NCBI GenBank assembly: GCA_944474755.1
Contig: OX104118.1
Span: forward strand, 74,913,865 to 74,977,864
DNA from: Limnoperna fortunei
Taxonomy: Eukaryota; Mollusca; Bivalvia; Mytilida; Modiolidae
Direction of reading: 5' to 3'
DNA: 64,000 nucleotides
The notes under the pieces were generated by a model that saw only the letters and a program-made list of their open reading frames with translations, did not search any database and was not told the DNA's origin. The translations under genes and the position numbers were made by a program. Positions 44,941-56,164 of this stretch are shown in pieces (position 1 is the stretch's first letter; each line of letters begins with the position of its first letter).

Positions 44941-44987
44941 GTTGAAAGTTGAGTCAGAAGTAACTACTGACTCAACTTTCAACTTTT
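44941..44987. repeat. Short perfect hairpin
   Basis: GTTGAAAGTTGAGTCAG and its complement CTGACTCAACTTTCAAC flank about 9 bases. Part of one arm is shared with 16770 (GTTGAAAGGTTGAGG) in the related spacer, which has no second arm. Confidence 0.7.
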
Positions 44988-45644
44988 GATCTTTAATATT
45001 CTTTATTTAACACGTATTGTATTGCTTACAAATCAGGATTTTTAAAAACAAACGTAAATATATAATCACTGACTTGAGTTGAAATTTTTTTTGCAACTGT
45101 CATAGCAGCATTTCAATTATCATATTGAACTAAAACTCAGATAAGTATTTTTCATACAATAATGACAATAGTTCGCAACACATGTTACCATTATGCTACT
45201 TATATAGTGTATAATTTTATATTTATATATCTCCATATAGCCGAACAGTGCAGGTAAGTTAGTCAATTCCTTTTCACATCTATCATTTATTGAATCGTTT
45301 GTTTTATCTTAAAAGAAAAATATACGAAACATATGGTTGCAAATGACTATTCATTGATAATAAACATGTACGGAAAATCGTGGGTTTATACATTGATATT
45401 TATATTTTTTGTGCTCAAGTGTGTTGTTATATGACATGCTGTGCTTAACTTAACTGAAATTTTTTTATTAATTGTCATTAAACTTGGGGACTTAAAAGGG
45501 ATTATTAAATATTAGGATATATATCAAGATGAATCCTTGCCGTTTTAAAGGGATACATTTTTTTATTTTGTGTTACTTGTTTTGTTGCCTATTTTAATTG
45601 GTTTGTATTGGAAAATGATTGTTTTACAGATTATACAAAAAAAT

Positions 45645-45835
45645 GTCATCAAAGATACAAAGGTTAATAGAATTTACTACGCCAGACGCATGTTTCGTCT
45701 AATCAAGACTCATCAATGGCACTCAAACCCAAAAAGTATTTAAAATCCAAATGATTAATATGTTGTAGATCTGTTAACACCAAATTTCCTAAACGTTATA
45801 TCAAATCCGGCTTTGGTAATTTACACCTTGAAAAT
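45645..45835 (+). repeat. Dispersed bivalve repeat, copy 1
   Basis: It contains GACGCATGTTTCGTCTAATC and AAGACTCATCAATGGCACTC, then AAATCCAAATGATTAATATG and TTCCTAAACGTTATATCAAA. It repeats at 46010-46205. I recognise the TTTCGTCTA...GACTCATCA signature from mussel sequences, from memory. Confidence 0.7.
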
Positions 45836-46009
45836 AGGGAAACCTTAGAATTAAAATAATTTTGAAATTGTAAGTAAGTAAATTTAGACAATGATTATAT
45901 CACTGGAAGAATCAATGATATTCCTGTCACAACGAGCTGTGATTACTTGGCTGGTGATACCTCGGAGACTGACAGTCCACCAGCAGGGGCATCGACCCAG
46001 TAGTTGCAA

Positions 46010-46205
46010 ATGAATGTCATCGAACATACCAAGGTTAATACAGTTTACTACTGCAGAAGCGCGTTTCGTCTAATCCAGACTCCTCTATGACACTCAAATC
46101 CAAACAATAATTAAAATCCAAATGATTAAGATGTTGTAGAGCTTTTAACACAAACTTCCTAAACGTTATTTCAAATCCGGCTAAGGCAATATACAGCTTG
46201 ACAAT
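46010..46205 (+). repeat. Dispersed bivalve repeat, copy 2
   Basis: It runs parallel to 45645-45835 with about 80-85% identity by eye (GCGCGTTTCGTCTAATCCAG, AAATCCAAATGATTAAGATG, CAAATCCGGCTAAGGCAATA). The offset of about 365 bases suggests a local duplication or two insertions. Confidence 0.7.
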
Positions 46206-46324
46206 ACAACTTATTTATATTTATATTTATTATAGTTTTATTGTACAGAAGGTATTTCCAATATGTATTTTTATTTGCCTTTTAAAATTTCTACACGTAT
46301 CACTGCATATTTGATAATTTTCTC

Positions 46325-46450
46325 CTTGGCATCTTTCCTGCTTGGTTTGACTTTTCCTGGATATGACAACGAAAAACATGACATGCAATAGTTGCTAATC
46401 GGTAGCCCAAGTGTACGGTGGGTTTATGGGGTTGGGTTGTTCACATTCTG
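46325..46450 (+). mobile_element. RT-element 3' fragment
   Basis: TTTTCCTGGATATGACAACG and a degraded tail match 18375-18480 and the 3' part of 44215-44700. Only the 3' end is preserved. Confidence 0.45.
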
Positions 46451-46679
46451 TTTGATTTTTCTTAATCTCGATTTTTAACTCTCCTTTCTCTTTTTGCACT
46501 TGTTGGCCATTATGTTTACTTGCTCTGTTTTGTTTAGGTATTTACTTACATCATTTATAATTTCTGTTAGCAAAAATTAAGACTAATTTAAACACAGGAT
46601 AAATGGCTATTGTATGTGTTTTTCTAAAAGTATATACAAAAGGCAACAATTGTATACAACAGCGTACTAGGATTGTTAC

Positions 46680-47636
46680 TTGGCCAAAATATATATGAGT
46701 GATTTGTTGAATAACGTAAATATAATCATCAATTCAGCCTCAAAACAACTTAACGTACTAAGAAAGCTAAAATATAGACTCAAACGGGAATATCTTGAAA
46801 AAATTTATGTCACTTTTATACGACCGCTTTTGGAATACGGTTCTGAAGTATGGGACAACTGCGGGATTGTAAATTCGGATCGTCTTGAAAAAGTGCAACT
46901 AGAGGCGGCTCGGATAGTAACCGGCCTACCCGTATTTGTTCGCACAGAATACTTATATGCAGAAACAGGTTGGGAAAAATTAAAGACGAGACGCGAGGTA
47001 AAAAAGCTAAATCTTTTTTATAAAATTATGAATTCAAGAGCTCCCGAGTATCTCCTAGAGTTAGTTCCACCTTCAGCCGGAGCTGCTAATCTGTACAATC
47101 TACGTAGCAATCTAAATATACCGCTGCAGAAATGTAGAACAGCTACATTTTTTGGATCGTATTTCCCGGCCACAACCCGTCTGTGGAATTCACTTGATCC
47201 GAATTCACGTCTATATCCGGACATCTCGTCATTTAAATCTCAATTGCAAAACAAATTTTTCAATTCTAAAAAGATTCCTTCATACTTTTTGTATGGCGAC
47301 AGATTAGTTAACATCCATCACGCTAGGCTTAGATATAACTGTAGCTCTCTTAATGCGGATTTATTTAGGGCTAATCTAATTTCCAGTCCCTCATGCTCAT
47401 GTGGATATCAATATGAAAATGCAGAACACTACTTTTTTCACTGCACTAAATACAATGTACCCAGAGATGTATTGCTAAATAATTTACATTCAGTCGAACT
47501 AGAATTGAATGATCTTGATGTTAATGTCAATGTTCAACTTTTATTATCAGGATCTGAAAATTTATCACACGATATAAATGTTGTTGTTTTTTCACTTGTT
47601 CAACAATATATTAAGGCTACCCACCGTTTTTCGTAA
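46680..47636 (+). CDS. LINE RT C-terminal ORF (5' truncated copy)
   Basis: This is a 318-codon open frame starting at TTG 46680; the first ATG is 46695. It matches the region after the RT palm: LRKLKYRLKREYLEKIYVTF and RPLLEYGSEVWDNC (post-RT thumb), LEKVQLEAARIVTGLP and LWNSLDPNSRLYPDISSFK. A terminal HHARLRYNCSSLNADLF is followed by CSCGYQYENAEHYFFHC, a CXC...HX4C zinc-like element. No catalytic YADD is present, so it cannot be an active enzyme. The family differs from the three LINEs elsewhere in the window (different linker and zinc spacing, higher GC). Since the frame is intact the insertion is fairly young. The 3' UTR probably runs to AATAAA near 47807 or 48124. Confidence 0.8.
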   Translation: MAKIYMSDLLNNVNIIINSASKQLNVLRKLKYRLKREYLEKIYVTFIRPLLEYGSEVWDNCGIVNSDRLEKVQLEAARIVTGLPVFVRTEYLYAETGWEKLKTRREVKKLNLFYKIMNSRAPEYLLELVPPSAGAANLYNLRSNLNIPLQKCRTATFFGSYFPATTRLWNSLDPNSRLYPDISSFKSQLQNKFFNSKKIPSYFLYGDRLVNIHHARLRYNCSSLNADLFRANLISSPSCSCGYQYENAEHYFFHCTKYNVPRDVLLNNLHSVELELNDLDVNVNVQLLLSGSENLSHDINVVVFSLVQQYIKATHRFS

Positions 47637-47639
47637 CAC

Positions 47640-48350
47640 TAAAAGTGTACCAAAGAAGCGGCTGTTCAACAATTCAATAGCCAAATTGCTTGTCTTATTG
47701 TATCATTCAATTGCTAATATCGTGGTCGCATAATCCTTGCAAATCCTGCACGCACTTAAGCGTTCACTACTGAACAAATTGCCTTTATTTTTTACACCCA
47801 ATCAATAAATAAACTATTCACTGTTATGTTGTGTATGTTTAAATATTATTGCATCACATTGTATCTATTTAAGTGACTTAATCATTATCAGTGTGGTGTC
47901 TACCGCTTCTTTTGTTATGCAAATTAACGGTCATGAACGCTAGTCTCTTTCACTGACATTTTTTTTCTGTCTTTATTGCACTTCTAAGAGCACAATTTGT
48001 GTATAGAATAACTTATTGTGTATATATAATGTTCTTCAGTTATGTTATTATTGTTGCATTAATGGAGAAGACAATTCTAAGTTCTGGTAACTTGTGTCTA
48101 ATCCAAATTGTTTTACTTGAACAATAAAATATGTTTAAACTAATGGCTGCCTAGCATTCAAAACGTTTACAATATAATGTGTGTAACATACTAATATAAA
48201 ATATTTTTAGATCATGAATCCAGAACGTGTAGAGCAATCAGTCCCTATGGTTTGTGCGAACAATAATTATTGTAGTAACCATATAAAATATCAGACCAGC
48301 ACACCGTAGGAAACTCTTAAGGTCTTTAAAATATGTTTCTGCTGATATAT
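47640..48350. other. Spacer, probable 3' UTR of the truncated LINE
   Basis: No frame of interest. AATAAATAAA at about 47805-47814 and CAATAAAATATG at about 48123 are candidate polyadenylation sites of the preceding element. Confidence 0.35.
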
Positions 48351-48366
48351 AACTTTGGCCGGCAGA

Positions 48367-48515
48367 AATAAAGAAGTATCATCACATAATGACAAAGTAT
48401 CATCACATAAATACAAAGTATCATCACATTATTACAAAGTATCATCACATAATTACAAAGTATCATCACATAATGAAGAATTATCACATAATGACAAGAT
48501 ATCATCACGTAATGC
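48367..48515 (+). repeat. 21-bp tandem repeat (about 7 units)
   Basis: AAAGTATCATCACATAATGA-type units recur every 21 bases (48374, 48395, 48416, 48437, 48458), the last two altered. The unit is a multiple of three, so a plus frame stays open (heptapeptide KVSSHNY-like). The frame has no ATG start and no recognisable domain. Confidence 0.88.
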
Positions 48516-48584
48516 AGCTAAGTCGTTCTATACGGAGATTTTAGGTGTAAACAAAAGATTATACTGTATAAACATTATTTAACT

Positions 48585-51170
48585 TTAATAAAATATTGAT
48601 ATGGTACTGGTCTATAAAGATATTTTGTATGTACACAAGGATTAAGCCAAATATTGTGCAACAAAATGAAGCCACTGCTTATATGTCTGTAAAAGTTCAT
48701 AAATCTATTGAAGGTATGGGATGCTGCATGGTTGTAATTTCATGGTAATGGAATCTAATCATTAGGTATTAAAATCGGTTGTTAATTTGTCTTTTGGATG
48801 CTCTCTTACCACGGTTGTGTATGGTATCATGGTCAGGTCACAAATGTTTATTAGGTAACCATAATTCATCGAAAATTTTATGTGATTTAAAAAAAATAAT
48901 TATCTACTATAGTAATAGTTTTGGAGAAAGAAATTATGCCACAGGAAAAAAAAACAATAAACAAGAAACTCCATTAATAATAAAAATAAAAATATATTTT
49001 TTTAAAAATGGAAAAAAATATAAATAATATGATTTTAAAAAGTGTTATTAATAATAGCACTTTAATATATTCTCAAATTTTGCTGCTAATGATACTCAAC
49101 AGTCGTTCATTGAAAAACAGAGTTGTCTAGCCTATTTATGACCATAATAGTTGCATATGTTACTTATTTACGATCTGAGCAAGCTGTTCCACATGCACGG
49201 CTAATCTCCTTTATTGTCATTATAGTGATTGCTTGCTTCTTTCATGTTTCTATTTCTATATAAATTTATTTACGGTCTAATAAAGATAAAGAAATAATTT
49301 TTTTTTCAATGTGACCTTTACATGGGGTCACAGGGAAGTTTAAATATAATACACATCAGTCCTAACTGACTTGTTAACATTGTTTTTAACAAATGAAAAT
49401 ATTCTTTCTGTGTTTTTTATTTGAGAATATCACATCAACTGTGTTATTACTATTATTAGTGTATGTATCCTAGTTACCGCATTTAACAAATATGGACCAA
49501 GAACATGTAAGTACAATAAAAAAAGAACTGCTATGCGAGCGTTTCCTCTTTTTTCTAGTAGACTCCGGACCATTACAATTCAATAGTAATTCAATAGTAA
49601 TTCCTTTTCGACAAAGCGCGTTCTTTTACATGCATTTAAACATGAATTTCCGTTACAAAGGTCATTATGCTCCTGGATTTTTGCTATCAAAGTTATGATA
49701 GATAAAACCTATAATATAATACTTTGCAGATAACAGCTCCAATGTCTTTACCTTTTTGTATCACTTAATCTTTATTTTAATTACATTATCGTCTACAAGC
49801 CTTTTGATTAATGCACACATTCTGAACTGTAAGTTTCACTGAAAAAAGGAGAATATGACAATTTTGTTTGCTTCGTGAAAAGGACGTTAAAAGTAGGTAT
49901 TTAATCCGGTCCAACCTACTCTCATTAATATATGTACGACTGTTTAAGCCAGCAACTTATATCCTCGTGGTTTTGTTTTAAGCTGTGTTACTTCCATTTT
50001 GTGTGTGAATTTTGTCCTGCCTATACATTTACCTTCAGTGGTGAGATCATTTAGATTTCAAAATTACCCAATTAACAATTTGCCAACGATTACCAGTTAA
50101 GTTGTAATTATTGGTTTGATTTTGTACTACATAAATACCGGTATTCATTAAAAAATTGAATACAATAGTTTTTAACTTTTCACCCACTGACTGGAATTAT
50201 TTATATATCTGTATTTTTCTTTTCTTTTTTTGTGAAATTGAAATTAACAACATATCAAAAAATGTATGTACATTATTAACAGTCCATCTTGTTTATATAA
50301 TAGTAACATCTTTATTGCCGAAAATTCACATGCCGTATAGCATTTGTGCAAACATGCTCAACAAATTGTCTCTTTTAATGCCTTTACTAGTACCTTGTTT
50401 ATTACTCTCTTCTTTATACCCTTTAGACTATTCTTGAATCGGAAATATGAAAAAATCATTGTAATCCCATAGTTCTTTGTGACCTTTACCATACCCATAT
50501 TTAAACCTGTGTGTTTGTCTATACGTGTATCTATTATTTGTTTTGGTACCCCTTACTCTGTTAAGATATTCCAGCTCTAGTGAAACTTCCATCTTCTTTT
50601 TTTAAATTATGTGAACAAGTTTATTGGGAAATATATAAAATATTTCGTAGACACAACCATGGAGTAAATACCTATTTATCTTTTTGACATGGACCTTGAC
50701 ACCATATTCATTAAAGTGTATACCATATTTCTATTCGCATACTAATTAATGTTATAAAACAGATACAAAACTATTTAAAAATATTGTCATACAAGTGTCT
50801 TTTCTTTTCGGTTGTCGCCGAAAGTGTTTTGTTATTCCTTTCTAGCTTCAATGTTTTTGTTTAGTCGTTTATTTTCAGATTGACACATTTCCTTTTACAT
50901 GTCTAAGAGTTTAAGAGTTAATGAAGATGTTATTGTGTAATATTTTATCTTACAAGCCAAGTGAGCTCGAGAAGAATTCCCATAGTTCAGATTTTGACTG
51001 GCTATATATCTATTTTCGGGTGATATATTTTATCTTACAGGCTAGACCGCTAGCCAAATGATCTGAAGAAGGACTCCAAAAGCTCAGTTTTTGACTGGCC
51101 AAATATGAACATATTGTCGGGTTATTGATTTTGGTGTTTGTTGTTTTTTTTTGTCGTGTTTTTTTTTATC
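48585..51170. other. AT-rich spacer
   Basis: I see no protein-coding frame I can support. The content is long A/T runs and one member of a 2.6-kb-spaced duplication (49240-49520, listed separately). Confidence 0.4.
49240..49520. repeat. Diverged duplicate block, copy 1 (2.6 kb apart)
   Basis: TCTATTTCTATATAAATTTATTTACGG..., a GGGAAGTTTAAATATAA segment and ATATGGACCAAGAACATGTA align in order with 51840-52115. Each copy ends in a short ATG frame followed by a GTAAGT donor-like site. Confidence 0.6.
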
Positions 51171-51179
51171 TCGGATATT

Positions 51180-51430
51180 GTCTCGGTCTATGGATTTCGA
51201 TATATGTTTATCGTGGTCTGTTAACTCTGAGTTTGCGTGTTCGAGTCTCACTGAGGGCAGGGTATACTCGACTCCAACATTAATTGACAAGGATTGCCAG
51301 TTTTCCTACCAAAGGTTGGGGGTTCTTTCGGGTACTACGGCTTCCTCCCCAATAAAAACTGAACGCCATGATTTCGCTGAAAAATTGCTGAAAATGGCTT
51401 TAAACATTCAAACAAACAAACAAAATCTAA
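51180..51430 (+). mobile_element. tRNA-derived SINE, diverged head
   Basis: The B-box-like GTGTTCGAGTCTC is at 51238-51250. The body ACAAGGATTGCCAGTTTTCC, CTACGGCTTCCTCCCCAATA and GAACGCCATGATTTCGCTGA and the CAAACAAACAAACAAA tail match 31967-32213. The A box is not clear. Confidence 0.82.
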
Positions 51431-51834
51431 CAAAGAATAATCATACCCATAATGATTCACATCAAACCCAGTCATCAACAGTAGAAAAGAAAGAACCCTT
51501 TTTTGAACAGTGGATTTGAACCGGGTTTCTCTGTATTACCAGCAAGTAGATAATCTAGTGAGCTCGAGAAGTACGAAAGCTCAGTTGATTTTGACTGGAA
51601 AGAACGCAAATAAGCACCATGTTACACATTTAATAAATTCGTCGGACAGTGCTTCATCATCTGCAGCTGTTAATTAATTGTATAAGAAATTGCTTTTATA
51701 GCACCAAACCTTATAATAATATTATTTTAAAACATTGATCTTTCAATGATAATTCAAACCACCACAATGAATCACAATGAATGTATTGTTAGCAGTTCTT
51801 TTTGCACATTCAGTACATAACTATTGTTTTTATG

Positions 51835-52115
51835 CTTTTATTTATATCTTTATTTATGACCTAGTAAAGACAAAATTAGTTTTGTAATGATGGTACAGGA
51901 AAGTTTAAACATAAAAAAAAATATCAATCAATATCCTCCACTTTTGGAAAATCAGTAATAACTAACTCAGCTTTTTCGAAACTAAATATTTTAGTTTTTT
52001 ATTTTACATATTTTCTAGATTATCATATACGACTTCTTGGTTTAGTCAGTGGGTTTATTATTGTGTTTATCGTAGTAACCTGCACTGACCAAATATGGAC
52101 CAACGACATGTAAGT
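51835..52115. repeat. Diverged duplicate block, copy 2
   Basis: It is parallel to 49240-49520: TTATGACCTAGTAAAGACAA, GGAAAGTTTAAACATAAAAA and ATATGGACCAACGACATGTA appear in the same order. The ATGGACCAA(C/G)(G/A)ACAT followed by GTAAGTACAATAA is kept. Confidence 0.6.
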
Positions 52116-52560
52116 ACAATAAATAAATGAAATGCTTTTTGATGACATTTTATCATATGCCGAATTTTACTGCCGTTATAATCCGATATTAGTTTTATGA
52201 TTTGTCAGATCAACGGCAGAATTTAGTTGTGGAAATGCATAAAATGAACTTGGTTGATCATTTTCCGTAGATGGATAATGTGACATAATTTTAGTAAAAT
52301 CGTGATAATTTGCATACTGTAACAACCATTCCGTAGAAAGAATCCAGTAATTTACATTTACGACACCTTTCCAAGATGCAACACACCATTTTCGGGGTTC
52401 TCACTGTTTTTCATGCAGTAAATCAAATTAAGCAGAGACACGAAATCCAATTAATACACAACGCGCAACGGGTTATTAAAAACGGTTATAATTATCAGCA
52501 CGTATCAATAATGATCTATCTTAAACACGAAACCGATATATATATATATACAAACGTATT

Positions 52561-52907
52561 GTGACAACCATATAATATATCTATCCAGCGGAAATACAGG
52601 GTTAATATCAAATTTTATACATACGTCTACAAATTAAGCCCAACACTGTTAGAATTAGATTTTTAACACTGTCAAATTTTAGTTTACCCTCAGCGGGATT
52701 CGCACTCACACCGTTGTGACACTGTGGCACCAAATCGCTTGCACTATGTCCAGCGGTCTAGACCCCTCGGCCAAATCCGCTATATAAAAATATAGCTTCA
52801 TTAACCGGGGTGAATCGTAGACATAGACATAGTACATGTGTACTAGCGTGTGACGATGGAATTTTCGTAACCAATACGTATTAATTTGACAGTAATCTAA
52901 TTCAGCA
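52561..52907 (-). mobile_element. tRNA-headed SINE-like repeat, copy 1 (minus)
   Basis: The minus strand shows TTTGGCCGAGGGGTCTAGAC (A-box-like) and, about 50 bases on, GTGAGTGCGAATCCCGCTGA (B-box-like), then GGGTAAACTAAAATTTGACA. The whole block recurs at 52990-53347. Confidence 0.65.
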
Positions 52908-52989
52908 TTTTTGTATATATGATATAGGATGATAAAGTTACTTGTCATACAGTCACAGTAAGTAAATTATATACAAACGTCTAAGTATT

Positions 52990-53347
52990 GTGACAACCAA
53001 ATAATATATCTATCCAGCGGATTTCTGAAACATCAGAAATACAGGGTTAATATCAAATTTTTATACATACGTCTACAAATTAAGCCCAACACTGTTAGAA
53101 TTAGACTTTAAACACTGTCAAATTTTAGTTTACCCTCAGCGGGATTCGCACTCACACCGTTGTGACACTGTGGCACCAAATCGCCTGCACTATGTCCAGC
53201 GGTTTAGACCCCTTGGCCAAATCCGCTATATAAAAATATAGCTTCATTAACCGGGGTGAATCATAGACATAGTACATGTGTACTAGCGTGTGACGATAGA
53301 ATTTTCGTAACCAATACGTATTAATTTGACAGTAATCTAATTCAGCA
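52990..53347 (-). mobile_element. tRNA-headed SINE-like repeat, copy 2 (minus)
   Basis: It is nearly identical to 52561-52907 over about 350 bases, including the flanking TGTGACAACCA. An 8-base GACATAGA insertion, a few substitutions and an ATTTCTGAAACATCAGA difference distinguish them. The flanks are shared, so this is a recent local tandem duplication and not two insertions. Confidence 0.8.
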
Positions 53348-53399
53348 AGTTGTAACTGCACAACGACAAGAATACATATTTGGAAGTCACTGGATAGCA

Positions 53400-53937
53400 G
53401 AAACGACATCTCACAGCATATTAATTACTTTCAATACATGTAAGTTTCACCTTCCTTTATATGTATTATTCTTTTATAACTTACAAGAAGTATTATACTG
53501 TTGCACGGTAACGATTATATATTTTATGTCCCATGCAATGCAGTATATGCATTCGTTTTTTTTTGTTAAATAATATTGATCCTTTAAGTTTAAATGAATG
53601 CATCTATTTCGTGTAACGTTATTGTGGTCAATATGGGCCAATCCAAATAGACTTAGGTAACTATGACTACATTATGTTTTGTAAACTTGTTATTGTCCCG
53701 AATATAGATGAAATATTTCGGGTTAATAATGTTTTGTTTTTGTTGTTCGTTGGACTTATTCTTTATGTCATATGTATTTGTCTTAAACAGGATTTTGTTA
53801 TTGTCCTGTGGGTTTCAATAATATTGACCGTTCAGTTTTTAATTTCGATTAATTTGTTAGTTTCTGAAGAATCCAAATTTATACTTAACATTTGTATATG
53901 ACTACATATGAACCGTTCACTGTTGAAGTTATTTTTA
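53400..53937. other. AT-rich spacer
   Basis: Nothing supportable. A 75-codon frame rich in Val, Leu and Ile (53674-53901) looks like an AT-rich hydrophobic artefact. Confidence 0.4.
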
Positions 53938-54160
53938 TGTTTAAATGGCGTTGAACGCTACTATTAGCAATTTTCAGCTATATCATGACATCCACTTGTA
54001 GGAGGAAGCCGGTGTTATCGATAACGGTAGGATAAATGGCAATCGTTGTCAATTAATATTGGAGTCGAGTTCACACTGCTCGCAGTAAGACTCAAAAAGG
54101 CAACCTCAGTGTTACAGTGCTCAAAAGAAGATTAACAACTTTAACCACCGAGGCCCTCAA
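53938..54160 (-). mobile_element. tRNA-derived SINE, minus strand
   Basis: The plus strand starts TTTAAATGGCGTTGAACGC, the complement of the SINE 3' body. It ends TTTAACCACCGAGGCCC, the complement of GGGCCTCGGTGGTTAAA, the tRNA-like 5' head (compare GGTCTCGGTGGCCGAGTGG). The CAAACAAA tail is lost. Confidence 0.75.
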
Positions 54161-54384
54161 GGTTGAAAATAAATACAAGAAATGTCAAGGTTTACTGTCA
54201 TCTGTTCTATTTTGTAAAACTTGATACGACCGTTATTTTATATTAAGGTGATGGAAATTTTACATGCGAATCATGAGTGATAATTATAGTTCTAAGTTAT
54301 TTCGTTTGATTTATAAACTTCCTTAGTACAAGTAAATTTTTTATTGCGTTCTTTATTTGATTTACTGTAAATAGTGCATTTATA

Positions 54385-55094
54385 ATGTTCATTTGTTTTT
54401 TATCACTTCGTGTTCCTTATATGAATTTAAAATTATATTATTTTTCAGTTTTATCGTTTATGGACGATTTCAGATTATTTAACATGGCCGTCCAGTTTGA
54501 TCAACGCAGAGGAACATGTGGTTTGAAGCTAATTCAATACTTTTATAGAAATAAGTCGATCGAGTATTTCAAAGTAATCGGGAATCATTTAAACGGCGAA
54601 ATGATACCATACTATAAGAGTAATGGCGGGGATCAAGGCTCAGTTCTTAATGGGCGACTTTCTTGCTTATTTTTCAGCACATATCTAGAGGTCCAAACAA
54701 ACAAACCCAGTCCTCTATCGCACTATGGACCAATACGGCTTTATATTAAGGCCCAATTAATGTTTAATCCTTTCTGTAATTTATTTTTTGGGAACTTTTA
54801 CTGTCACTACAAAAGACATCACGTGACTATAATTCTGACTCCAACCGTATCGTCTTGCAACACGTTTTGCCAACAGCATTTACTTCCGCTGAATATTTAT
54901 AGCAATCCATACTTATGTTTCGATACTAATGGATCCCTCGTTCGAACATGAACGTTACAGTAGAAGTCTCTGATACTGAAACTATAAATGTACTTACTGC
55001 ATTACCTGCAAATTTTGGAAATGTTAAAGCAACTATTGGTAGAGGGTTTGCGCCGCCGACGGGCATACAGAAAAATCCCACATGTCAAATGTAA
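54385..55094 (+). pseudogene. Broken ORF resembling the C-terminus of PHYHIP-like proteins
   Basis: A 188-codon frame (54385-54951, ATG) continues after a +1 shift near 54935 as MNVTVEVSDTETINVLT up to IGRGFAPPTGIQKNP and a stop at 55092. Recognisable segments are YYKSNGGDQGSVLNGRLSCL, FGNFYCHYKRHHVTIILT and FCQQHLLPLNIYSNPYLCF. From memory the 'NGR...FF', 'FYCHY..H.VT' and 'FC...L..L' pattern resembles phytanoyl-CoA hydroxylase-interacting-protein-like proteins. I could not test this. A splice-acceptor-like TTATTTTTCAG ends at 54449, so the unit may be a terminal exon. The frameshift points to a pseudogene or a sequencing error. Confidence 0.45.
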
Positions 55095-56164
55095 CTTCAA
55101 ATGAAGAAGCGCTGCAGGTACAAACTCATCATGGCGGAATTAATTTTGGTAGGATATGAAATATACAACATAAAAGACAAAAATATATCAAGAGGAGATA
55201 AATTGCATTTATGTTTAATTCATGTTAGTTTATTCCCTTGTCATGGTAATGATATATTAATAATCCGATTTGAGTGAAAAAGAAATCATCATAAATAAAT
55301 TGAGGTGACGGCAATTGGTAAGCAATTTGTTTTCCTGGTGAGCGATTACAGTAAAAGTAGTAAAAGTTGAACGTATAGCCCATTGTCCCATTCTTGAAGG
55401 CAAGTTTTGATGAAAGAGAACATCCTTAAAATTTAGTTACTAATATAAATTAAAAAAATACACTTGACTAAATATGCAATTTTTTTCCTATTACACAAAA
55501 TCAATTAAAAATTTTAAGCTTTGAACTACTGTGACAAAGGCACAAATCAGCATGAATGGGCTTTATATGCCCTTCAATTTTATCCGATAGCCAAACCAAC
55601 TGCTAACACGTGACTTCACAAACATGATCTAATAGGAATATCAAAGTCTTTGTAATAATTAATTTTATGAAAGACATTGTCAGTTTTTGAATTTACTGTT
55701 TGAAATTTCCAAAATCTTATGTATCGTCAATTTAGAAACTGGACGACAAACGGCATTGAAACCTGGATTGTATTTGGTGATTGTAATATTGCTTCATTCG
55801 GGGCATAGGTAAAACAAAAGATCCGCGTAGCCTCTGGTTTGTACTTTTAAACAAACTAATACGTGGACGTTGATAAACTACTTCTAGATGTATAAGGTAT
55901 GTGATATTCCCCAACGAGCTACCAAGCTTAGTATCTAAATGTACTTTATTAATATACTCGATTGATTAAGAACTTATAAAGACCCTGCAATCAATTAGAT
56001 ACCTGGATTTTATGGTTCTTATTTATGAAGAAAGTCAAAAAGACACCATTCTTCTTTCATGCTTTAAAAAAATCAGGTATGGAAAAGGAACATATAAAGT
56101 AGAAAGGTGGACAAATCGCTTTAAATCTCGTAGGCGAGAGTTGTGGGATTTGGATATCGCCATT
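55095..56164. other. Spacer between the broken ORF and the copy C unit
   Basis: AT-rich and without recognisable genes or repeats. Similarity to the copy B flank begins only at about 56165. Confidence 0.4.

Noticed and set aside
50156..50437. 93-codon hydrophobic plus-strand ORF
   Set aside because: AT-rich sequence yields Ile/Leu/Phe-rich frames by chance; no start context, neighbour or homologous copy supports it.
51151..51519. 122-codon plus-strand ORF
   Set aside because: It runs through a SINE (51180-51430) and its simple-sequence tail.
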